Positions 23,872-33,808 of a DNA stretch of 64,000 nt are shown in pieces (the first letter of the stretch is position 1; each line of letters starts with the position of its first letter). The notes beneath the pieces were generated by a model. That model did no database searches, was not told the origin of the DNA, and saw nothing but the letters and a program-made list of their open reading frames with translations. Source of the DNA: Fusarium oxysporum f. sp. lycopersici 4287. Taxonomy: Eukaryota > Ascomycota > Sordariomycetes > Hypocreales > Nectriaceae. Position numbers and translations under genes: made by a program. The stretch covers positions 1,799,387 through 1,863,386 of the forward strand of contig NC_030987.1 of NCBI RefSeq assembly GCF_000149955.1, given 5' to 3'.

Positions 23872-25089
23872 ATGACTCCGCCGAGCAGACAAAGAAACCC
23901 AGCTCTGGCTGGTAGGCCTGGTCGCTTGAAACTCAGCGTGGAAGAAGCCATCAGACAAGCTTCCTCTCGCTCGCGGTCGCCCACTACACTCAGTCCTATC
24001 TCCAAGGATCGATCGAGGCGTCGAAGTAGTTCGTCGACTACTTCTCACACGGTTGAGTCATTCCGAAGGCGGGCCAGAAGTGACAGATACTTTGATCCTC
24101 TGGGCTTTCAAACCCAGGCGAATCAACACGAAACTTCCATACCATTTCCACCTCTCAGCGCTCAGGACTCTTCGCCATTCCCTCGATTATCCGTTGACGA
24201 GTCCGCCGTTTTCACAGACGAGGAGCCTCCAAGCCAAGGCCAGTCTCCTATTGCTCAGCTATCCGGGCCCAACTGGCAGACGCTAGCACAGCCCCTTCCA
24301 AGTGCCCTAAGAACTCAGTCAGCACGAGTCAAAGATGGACAGATGATCCGGGTTACTCTCAAAACCCAGACCACCGAAGTACCGTGTATTGCCAAGTGCT
24401 ACCTCACTCGGGATTTGAGTGTCGTCGATAACGACTTTGCTCGCAACTGGGGCGTCAAGATACATCCAGTACCTAAACCTCGCTGGAAGGATGCCCGGCA
24501 CTGGTGCGTGCTGGACGTAATTGACGTCGAAACAATTGGCAGTGTTCAAAAGCAACTGTCAATTCGGCTTGGCAAGCTTCCAGACCAGCGGGTCAGCGTT
24601 GAGCTTGGCATTGATGCACTCAAAGCTCTCCATCTAGTTGATGAAACTGGTAGGTAGATTGTCGTTCTGATTAGCTCATGTCAGAATGTAGCTAACCCAA
24701 AGGTAGAACAGTTATCTCGATCTGCACCTCCTAGCCAATATCTACCATGGACTGGCATCAGCCCTCCTTACATGCAGCAGCCTCAAGATATCCTCGGACC
24801 GTATGTGCTTACACCTCCAGCACCACAACAATTTCCCACTGGTCGTAATCGTGCTCTTACAGTACCGTCGATACCTTCTATTAGGATAGATACATCGTTC
24901 GACACTTCACTTTCGGTGCCAAAATCTGTGGGCGACTCAGGTTCCGGCGAAGATTCAAGTTCACCTTGGGACTGGGATGCTCTGTCGATAGCATCTCAAT
25001 CATATCAAGAAGATGACCCGAGCGCCTGGAGTCCGGCTGTTTCGGACTGTGGTGGTCTTTCCTCTTCTTTTGACACTTGTATGAAATAA
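23872..25089 (+). CDS. Uncharacterised protein with a degenerate retropepsin-like domain
   Basis: Two exons, 23872-24649 and 24707-25089, around a 57 bp intron with GTAGGT donor and TAGCTAACCC branch site; 386 residues. The first about 145 residues are Ser/Arg-rich and disordered. Residues about 155-260 form a compact domain: IRVTLKTQTTEVPCIAKCYL, then SVVDNDFARNWGVKI, then a hydrophobic beta section and VSVELGIDALKALHLVD. The order resembles the aspartic-protease fold of retropepsin-like proteins, in which a DTGA/S loop precedes a FARxxGV helix and an ILGxDxL motif closes the domain. Here the active-site Asp-Thr-Gly is absent (LTRDLS stands in its place), so proteolysis is unlikely. The C terminus is Pro/Ser-rich and acidic. 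The fold assignment is inference. Confidence 0.7.
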
Positions 25090-25751
25090 CAGTCCGCGAC
25101 TGGGGGATTTCTACTTGATAATCTTTGCTTCCTTTCCTTGGTGTAGAATGGCGTTGATTTTGTATTAAAATTCTTATGTTTTCTAATATTGATACCCAGT
25201 TCGGGAATGGCGGTGTCACGAATCAGTTTCGCCAATCTTTAACAACTTAAAACAGTGGGAGTCGGTTATTTCCTTGTGACAATTGGGGGACCACGTGCTT
25301 ACCAGACTCAGATCAAATCGTCATTTTTTGGAGTATTTCTTACTTTGCTAGCCACCTCGTGACGCAAGAGCGAAAGCAGTTGGAGAAGTTCCCCCGCGCT
25401 GAAAGCTGGGGAAATAACATGTGATCAGACACTAAAAGAGCCGCTAGCAACGCCAAGACTGGGGCGACGAGATGCCTCGGTCGGTCGGTCTCACGGTTTG
25501 AAGTCCGTTCTTAGCTGGTCTCCATCTTCGGCCATTCTTTACCATCTTCTCCTGTGACAAAGCTGACCAAGCCCGAGTCTACTTCTACTCCTGCACAACA
25601 TCCGAGGTCTAACGAGATTTTCTCTCTGTATAATAATCCTCTCTTATACTTTTTCTCCGCCTCAGTCAACTTCTGTCCTTTGTTTTGCGCATATACCCCA
25701 GTACTCAACTCTCTCCCTCACACACTTACCTATCCTTACATCATAGCAAAA
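25090..25751. other. Intergenic region upstream of the thiolase gene
   Basis: 662 bp. A CACGTG E-box lies at 25292-25297. The last 150 bp are pyrimidine-rich, as expected for a 5' UTR. No gene seen. Confidence 0.5.
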
Positions 25752-27118
25752 ATGGGTGGTATGTCTTCTTCTCGCACTGCGATCATCGCAAACTCAAACT
25801 AACCATCTTGCCAGTCACCGACAGAATCATTCAGATTGGAGGCCAGATCTCTGGCAACCCGACCGCTGGCGGTCGCGAGAAGATCCTCCAGAAGAACCCC
25901 GACGATGTATGTTACCACGCATTGCCGTATGCGCCGGTATAGTTTACTGACCTTACATAGATCGTTGTCACCGCCGCCTGCCGAAGCGCATTCACCAAGG
26001 GAGGCCGCGGCGGTTTCAAGGACACCCCCGCTGCTGATCTCATGGCTGGTGTTCTCAAGGCCATCCTCGACCGCTCAAAGATCAACCCTGCTCTCGTCGA
26101 GGACCTATGTGTCGGAACAGTTCTCGCTCCCGGTGGCGGCGCAACTGAGATGCGCGCCGCCAGCTTGGTCGCCGGTTTCCCTGAATCTATCGCCGTCCGA
26201 ACCCTCAACAGACAGTGCTCTTCTGGTCTCCAGGCTACCGTCGATGTCGCCAACCAGATCAAGACTGGCATGATCGATATTGGTATTGGTGCTGGTGTTG
26301 AGAGTATGTCCCTGAACTATGGCCCTGGCGCTGTCTCCGAGTTCTCAGAAGCCTTTGAGAACCACCCCGAGGCTGCCAACTGTAAGGTGCCCATGGGTGT
26401 CCTCTCTGAGCAGATGGCCAAGGACCTCAACGTCACCCGAGCTGCACAGGACGCCTTCGCTGCCTCATCATACCAGAAGGCTGTCAAGGCCCAAAAAGCG
26501 GGACTCTTTGACGAGGAGATTGCTCCTCTCAAGGTCAAGTTCGAGGACAAGGAGGGTAACACCAAGGAGATTACCGTCTCCAAGGATGATGGTGTCCGAG
26601 ATGGCATCACTGCTGAGTCTCTGGGCAAGATCCGCCCTGCTTTTGCTAAGGACGGTTCTATCCATGCTGGTAACGCCAGTCAGATTTCCGATGGTGCTGC
26701 CGCTGTCCTCCTCATGAAGCGATCTACTGCCGAGAAGCTTGGACAGAAGATCCTCGGCAAGTACGTTTGCGCCTCGATTGTTGGTGTCAAGCCCCTTCTT
26801 ATGGGACAGGGCCCCTGGAAGGCTATCCCCAAGGCTCTCGACCTTGCCGGTATCTCCAAGGATGATGTCGATATCTGGGAGATCAACGAGGCTTTTGCCA
26901 GCCAGTGCTTGTGGTGTGCCAACGAGCTGGGTATTCCCCAAGAGAAAATCAACCCCAAGGGAGGTGCTATTGCCTTTGGTCATCCCCTAGGCTGCACTGG
27001 TGCCCGACAGGTCTCTACTCTTCTATATGAGTTGAAGCGAACAGGCCAGAAGGTTGGCGCAACATCTATGTGTGTAGGAACTGGTATGGGTATGGCCGCC
27101 ATCTGGGTTGCCGAGTAG
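25752..27118 (+). CDS. 3-ketoacyl-CoA thiolase (acetyl-CoA acyltransferase), peroxisomal type
   Basis: Three exons: 25752-25758 (7 bp, ATGGGTG), 25815-25906 and 25961-27118, with introns of 56 and 54 bp; 418 residues. It performs the last step of fatty-acid beta-oxidation, thiolytic cleavage of 3-ketoacyl-CoA. Catalytic elements are complete: nucleophilic Cys in RQCSSG (about residue 119), NEAFASQ, His in GHPLGCTGARQ (about 374) and Cys in CVGTGMGMA (about 404). The segment GGGATEMRAASL and the leader fit POT1/FOX3-like peroxisomal enzymes rather than ERG10. The leader contains RIIQIGGQI near residue 5, a PTS2-like arrangement with Gln and Ile at the last two positions in place of His/Gln and Leu/Ala. 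It is convergent with the next gene, 65 bp between stops. Confidence 0.93.
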
Positions 27119-27183
27119 AGTTTGTGTACAAATATTTACAGCATGTATTAAGACCATTTAGTATTTATCTCAATTTATCCTTT

Positions 27184-28672
27184 CTAGAACCCTTCTATAC
27201 GAGTTCCTACATTATTTGCATTTGCAACCTCAATCAGATGTGTTCCCACCACGAGATCCATCAGCCCAAGCCCGACACTCTTGTATACTACAGTACCGTC
27301 TCTCAACCAACGACAGAGGTGGTCCTCTGATTTTCTCTTTTCTTTGTCCAAAGAGCTACTAGAGTTCTTTCTTGAATGGAAAAAAGAGCTGGATCTGCGC
27401 CCTTCTGAATCTACTGAACCAGTAGGACTGGTCGGGGCATCACTGACATTGCTTCCGCTGCCATAGACCGTGGACATGGAGCTCATCCTACCATGGATAT
27501 CTAGCTTATCCATGTCAGAAGAGAAAGATGCCTGACTACTGGAGAATCCGTCGGACTCCTCTATAGCTAGACGATGGAGCATCACAAGTTCCCCCAGCCT
27601 GTCATTGATGTCAGTGACTGTTTGGAGAGGAGGAATAAGCACATACTCAACAAGTTGATGGGGCCCAATATTGGCAGCAATAATCTCGCCTGCTTCTTTG
27701 AGCACGCCTTTGATATTATCAACGACGATGACTCCGCCTTCGACTGCATGCTTGTGGAAGTGTCGATGAGGCTTGTCGTCCCTCTTTACTGCTAGCTGGA
27801 TAAGGTCATCTGGAAGCTCCCGCATTTCTGGCGTATAACTTCCGACAGCAATGATGAGTCGTCCTTTCTTGCGGCCCTCATGAGACGTTAAGATGGATCC
27901 ATCAAAGAGGTCTTTTTGCGAGGCTGTGCAGCAGTAGATCACATCTGCATCCCTTATCTGATCTTTTACCAGGCGTCGATATTCGTGGAATGCAGGGATC
28001 AGAAGACCGAACTTGGTGTCTGACCAACCTTCTCGTTTCTTGATCTCAGGAGGGATGCTGGCGAATCTCTTCAGGATGCCGGTCGCTTTATCGCTCCACC
28101 TATGGTTTATAACATGAACGTGTTTAATAGTACTGCCGCGGATCATCAGGGCAAGCCGAATATGCCAGTAAGCCTGAAGGCCGCTGCCAAATACTGTCAA
28201 GGTCTTGACATGATTGCGGCGCTCCAACAGACAGGTAGATGCCAGGGCTGTTCTGAATGCTGTGAGAGCTGTTGCATTGACGATTCCAAGTGGTGATCCA
28301 TCTGGCCGGAACAGGTTGAGAACACCAGTAGGACTGATCTGCGTAACCCTAGGATCTTGGGATGCTTCCGTACTCGTCAAAGAAATTACTAATTGGTTAG
28401 ATTGATTCGTCTATACCGTGAGATGAAGTCTCACCTTTGCAGCCCATTCCACACGGGGCACATGAGGGCATATATAGCGTCTTAGCCATGGTCTCTGGGT
28501 GTAGTGTTGAGATGCGTTCTGGTTGCTGAAAGGCTTCCTCAAGAGCCGGTACTCCGGTAGAGAACTCGTGTAGGGATGAAGCCAGAACATGGCGAAACTC
28601 ATCAAGCTCGTCAACGGTAAGACCTTCCAGGATGGAGTTAACCTGGTCGTTTGAAAGAACGGTATAAGTCAT
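27184..28672 (-). CDS. Ornithine cyclodeaminase/mu-crystallin family protein
   Basis: Two exons, 28435-28672 and 27184-28388, around a 46 bp intron (GTGAGA..ATTAG); 480 residues. The start MTYTVLSNDQV is typical of the family; an ATG 57 bp upstream is in frame but adds an atypical leader. The Rossmann core shows TVFGSGLQAYWHIRLAL and DADVIYCCTAS, followed by IIAVGSYTPEMRELP. This family includes NAD(P)-binding deaminases, alanine/lysine-type dehydrogenases and ketimine reductases, so the substrate cannot be inferred. An insertion of about 85 residues, mostly Ser-rich with basic patches (SSQASFSSDMDK, RKNSSSSLDKEKRKSEDH), splits the fold before the closing VVYKSVGLGLMDL. It could be a phosphorylated loop. 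Confidence 0.88.
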
Positions 28673-30192
28673 TTTTCGTGAGGCTTCATTCACTGGACTG
28701 ACTTTCCAAAATGTGCGAGGCTTTAACAACAGAGAGCTTGTGATGAGTCAGTTTGTGCAATTGGTGGTTCACCGGTTATTTGCTTGAGTTTCACGGTCAG
28801 ATCACGGGCTAGAGAGACCAATGAGTGTTGCTTGATAAGCTACAAAGACAGAATTGATGCGTGTTAAAGATGATGTAATGGTGTAGAGGGAGCTTATTTA
28901 TAGGTAACTTTGGCAGGTCCCCGGATCTTCTACGGGAGGAAACACTCCACCTCACCACGTGGTAAAAATAGGTAAGGTACGATCGTGCAGGCCATGGAAC
29001 GTTTAGCTAGGTGTTGTTGGCTTGGCTGAATTGAGGCTATTCCTGTGAGAAGATCTCGATTGGGGTAGGTCTAGATGAGTCTCTGACGGATTCGCTTATT
29101 CGTATAGCATGACTGAAGTTGATCAATTGTCACGTATCCGTAGCTGGTCCATATAATTCTGTAGAACGCTATTATGAAAGTAAACCAAGGGATAATGACT
29201 TTAGAGCAAGATGAAGTCGGTCTTGTCCTCGTTATAGCATCACAAACTTCTCAAATCGTAAAGTCTAAAATGATAGCTGGTTCTTATAAAGTCTGGAGTA
29301 TTGTCAATTCATGGCTACCTACCTACAATATGCATGAACCTTGAGTGTTGATTCGTGGGCTTAAAATACGGCTTTTAAAGGGTGCCTGAATCTCAGGAGC
29401 TCCATGAATTCGTATTCGAAGACATCAGCTTGAAGGTGAGGGCATACTAAGCATCCACTGGCTGACTGAGCCTTGTCGTTAATAAACTTGGCAATTGTCT
29501 CTGTGAAAGACTCCATCTGAGAACCAACTCCGCTTCACTCTGGGCGAGGCTTGGCGATGCCGCGTGGTCAACGTACGTCACTTGGCTGTGCAGAGAATAG
29601 AGTTGCCTAAACAGAAAGTGAATACATGTTGAGCAAGACAGCACAAAGTAAGAAAAGAAACAAGGACTACAAAAGCTCTCTTGGTTGCGTCTCAGCAGAC
29701 CCAGAGATCCGAAACCCAAACCCTTTGTCTCATGTTCGCCAACTGGACCTCCACTATCAATAGCGCACCATCCATCCTCCTTACAAGGACCCGTTCCCCT
29801 ACAAACACAAAACAACCAATGCCCCGTGGAGCATCCACTCGCCTGCCCTTCCATTAACTTGTCCGTCCGTATTGACACTTGGAGCCAAGCCCTTTGACCC
29901 TGCACCAGCCTCAATCAAAATTGGGGACCACCTCAGCAACCATACCATCCTGCGCCTACACCTGACCAAGAGGCTACGTTCATCATTTCAAACTTCGCAT
30001 CCCCGTCGTCACAACAATTCAAACTCTCCACCTCTCGATTCAGTCTCCATCGCCGTCGCAACAATCGACATTTCTCGATACGCTTTACTGCAATCAGATT
30101 ACGATCTCGAATTGGTCTCTTAGAAAACATCAGTCACTTTCTCCCTCGGCTGGTCCAAGCCCGAATACGAAAGCTCGACGTAAGCTGGCAAG
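28673..30192. promoter_or_regulatory. Divergent intergenic region, 1.5 kb
   Basis: Between the starts of the cyclodeaminase-like gene and TVP18. It contains a palindromic CCACGTGG around 28956-28961. The last 200 bp before TVP18 are CT-rich, fitting a 5' UTR. A minus-strand open frame at 29447-29914 has a Cys-rich, low-quality translation, and I do not call it. Confidence 0.5.
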
Positions 30193-30870
30193 ATGACGCT
30201 CAAGGAGGAGTTCCAAACGCGAAACTTCAGTATGTCGCTCTCGATTGACTGCGCTTTGTGGAAGATACTAACATTCGTGTAGGCATCTACGGACAATGGT
30301 AGGCTAACGTTCCTCGGCTGTATACAGCTTCAATCATAGCTATTGAGCTGTTAAGCCACTTTGCGACATGACCCATACCGAATGAACTACGACGTAACAA
30401 CCGACTAACACTACTTGTGTATAGGCTTGGAATTCTTTCCATGATCATCTGTCTGGCTGTTGGAATCGCCAACATCTTTTCGTTTAATGTAGTTCGCATT
30501 ATCTTCTGCGCCTTTGCTATGTAAGAATCGCCAATGTTATGACGAAGCATCGATATTAACCATACACAGCGCATCGGCCTTTGTCATTCTTTTCATCGAG
30601 GTCCCTCTTCTTCTCCGAATCTGCCCAACCTCCGGCAAGTTCGATGAGACGATTCGCAAGATCTCGACCAATTATATGCGCGCGGCCGCCTACGGCGTCA
30701 TGTCTGCTCTGCAGTTCATTAGCAATGTCAGCGGTGCAAGCAGCTTGATTGCTGCTGCTGTCTTCCTGCTACTGACTGCTCTTTGCTACCTGCTTGCCGG
30801 TATCAAGGGTCAGGCCTTTGTCGGCAGCAAGACCCTCGGTGGTCAGGGCGTCGCGCAGATGATTGTGTAG
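30193..30870 (+). CDS. TVP18: Golgi membrane protein Tvp18
   Basis: Four exons: 30193-30229, 30283-30298 (16 bp), 30425-30520 and 30570-30870; 149 residues. The start MTLKEEFQTRNFS runs into IYGQWLGILSMIICLAVGIA, matching the conserved Tvp18 entry (NFSLYGRWFG in yeast). FVILFIEVPLLLRICP is the family signature. Four hydrophobic segments are visible: GILSMIICLAVGIANIF, IIFCAFAIASAFVILFI, and two in the stretch AAAYGVMSALQFI to LLTALCYLLAGI. The C terminus is short and cytosolic-looking. The protein localises to the late Golgi with the other Tvp proteins. All splice junctions are GT-AG and phase-consistent. Confidence 0.93.
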
Positions 30871-33808
30871 ACTCGCCAGCTGCCAGCCCGACCAATTTCG
30901 TGGCTCTACCACGAAGCGAACGAACCACTATTTAAGTTGACATCTTGCACCGTGGAGTTCGCCGAGTACAGGAGGCACCTAAGGCTTTCCATAGCTCGCA
31001 GGTGCAGGAGGACGGGGATGATGATGGAAAATCTGCTTATCTCGACGATTTAGGTTCCTGCCAAGAGCAGCGGCCTGTATACCCAGCTGGATTTGGCGTC
31101 TGGGATGAGGAACGGCTCATGTTTTGATTGAAGTTGATGCCATTTCGTGAACGAGTTTCAACGACTGCGTTATTTTGAGTTATTTCGCTAAAATTTGAAT
31201 TCATTTCTTGTATTTCTGCTCATGAGATAATGCTATGATGGTGTCGATGTTGCTTCAATACATTTACCCACTGGCAGATATTGTTCCATGCTATGAATAG
31301 CATTTCTGGAAAGCTATTGATAGCTCTCGGGATCGCCGCCATATCAATGTGGTAATTCACCCATGTCCATCATGTGATAAGAACTGCAATGTGCTGAAAT
31401 TAGCTGCATATCAAAGACGGCAACCCAATGTTCATAATTCTAGACAAGGAGCACGTTGTAGAAGGTAGTGCTTAAAGCTCTGATTTCCTCGTGATATGAT
31501 ACCCAGGTCTTTCTGCTGGGCGCTAGTTTGAATTTGGTTGATGGCTGAACGGACTGGGCAATTGTTAGATTCGAGACCGGATGCTATAAGGAATTTTGGT
31601 TGCTTTCACGCCAACGAGCTTCGTGCCATGGCGTTCCACAAAACTAGCGCTCCTCTGTCATAAGTTAAAAACAAACCATTACGATGATAGAATGAATCAT
31701 AGAACAATACAAGGCCATATACTCTACTCATCACGATACAAGAGTTAGCAATGTCTAGGGTAACCGGACCGGTCAACTGGAGCTTTGGTTACGGTGATGG
31801 CGTCAGAACGGACCTTTTTGGGACAGCTGCGGAAAACTTCTCGGTCTGATTGCATCATGTACAGGGTGGAGGGGTCAGACGGGTTGTGATTCGACTGGAG
31901 GATCGTGATACTGTAAGATGCCCAGGGGAAACAAAGCTTTTTTCCATCACAGGTGGGCGATCATTGACACCAGCCTTTGCTTCTGCTTCTATTTACAACG
32001 ACATAGAAGCTGAAAGAAGTCTAGAATCTCGAAAACAACGAGATCGTCGTTGACCTTTGTTAGCTGATCCAAGTCGAGACTCCAATTTTCCTCGGGGACC
32101 ACGATAGTACTTGACTCTGAATAGTACTCTACTTTGTAGCAACAAAGGGGCTCGTGGTCTCTTACCAACAACGTTTTCACTTGCAATGCATGGTTTGATA
32201 GCTCCGTTCCAGCTGGTCAGGCGACCGTCAGGTTTGTTCACCGTACCGTCCAGTAGCACGCCGTCGAGTAAGCGTCATTCTTTTGACCTCTTATGGACGG
32301 GAGCGTCAACAGGAAGAAAATAGCCGGCTGCAGCATCGATCGGTTGGTGGGGAATAGACTGCAGGAGATCCCCGCCATGATGAACTATGGCGGGTCGGCG
32401 GGAGCGAGCTGTTGAGGGACTCTGATGAGAGTGAGTGAGTAAGGTACCTTGCTTATGATTCTTTCTTATGATGATATATTGGCCAAAGACAAAGCCATGC
32501 ATGCATAATTTCAAGACAGAAACGAGCACCTGCATTGATTTGGCTGTCGCACCGCGCGTCTCAAGTTTCATCAATGGGATTGGACAGAGGACAATCGCAG
32601 ACTTATGGAACCGTACACAGACAGATTCAGGGACTTGGGACTGGACTGTGGTATCATAGTTTTGCGGGGTGCACTGTATCCAGGGCCATGCAAGTGACAA
32701 AAATGCTTTATTTGGAAAGCTCTGAGGTAAGCTTCAGAATAGAGGTCAACAATGGGATGAGGTTATAACATGTACTCAATTCGTGCTCTAACATGAGTAG
32801 AATACACGAATTGCAGCTGAAAACTGAATAAAACCTCCTAACCAAAGATCGTCGAGAATAGAGCAGCTTCTTTGCATTCTCCATCTTTTCAACTCTTCAA
32901 AACAATCCACGATCTAGCTACAGTGTTGATCAGAAACGCCTCGCACCGTCCGACTTGGCGCCATCGCCATCCCTGTTTTCACAACCAGTGACGACGAACA
33001 AAAGTCACCAGCTCCGGTGGCACTTCCTGTCACCTGGACGTTCCATTTTGTATTGTATTGAGGCCAGAATCTGGCATATAAATACACTGATTTAGTCGGG
33101 CCCGCTGCCAGCTTGAAATGCGCACATAGCTTTTGTATACCTCGTCTTATCTCACACCTCAAATCCCCAACCGAAGCCGGTTGTTAGTATTGAACTATAC
33201 TATATCTGCACTGCTTGTGCCTGGGCCAATCAATACCAATCACGGCAACCCCATTGGTAAGTTTCTTCGTCCCTAAGCAAAAGATCAATCAATCGGTGTG
33301 CGACGGGCGCAACACTTGGTGGGCGCAGCAGGGTGTGCCCGTATGTGGGATTGGACTTCTATCGCTTTCTGATAGCAATGGATCCATTCACAGGCGGCGC
33401 CTCTAACTCGTGAACCGTGGATCCGATAAGCCCAGGGGCTGGTCCAGCACTGTATAGTACCTTAGCTACCTGCAGCTGGAGCCGGTAACAGGTACAACCT
33501 ACAGGCACGGCACGGGCACATGGATGGACGGAATCTTGTTGATGGGACTTTAGACTGGGATCGAGGCCAACAAATGTCTTTAAATACCAGTCTATGCCCC
33601 TGTCACGGATAAGTTCCAATTCGTGCTATAGCTTCCAATTGCCTTGGTTCTACACTTGTTATCCGAATTTGATACTGATTGTTTAGTATTGACCATTTGT
33701 TGGTCGTTCCAGATCATCATCACCGTCTTACATGAAACCGCATTTACTTCTCTTATTTTGTTTCGTCAACTTTCTATAATCGCTCCTTCGAGCATCTAAA
33801 TATCAACA
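30871..33808. other. Gene-free region, 2.9 kb
   Basis: Between TVP18 and AIM21, both on the plus strand. The first few hundred bases should be the TVP18 3' UTR. Open frames of 60-140 codons occur on both strands without coding-like composition. Near 33227-33241 two CCAAT boxes (GGCCAATCAATACCAATCA) lie about 570 bp before the AIM21 start. A GGTAAG donor-like site at 33256-33262 could open a 5' UTR intron. Confidence 0.5.

Noticed and set aside
29447..29914. 155-codon minus-strand open frame upstream of TVP18
   Set aside because: Irregular Cys/Trp-rich translation, no domain, and it lies across the likely TVP18 promoter and 5' UTR.
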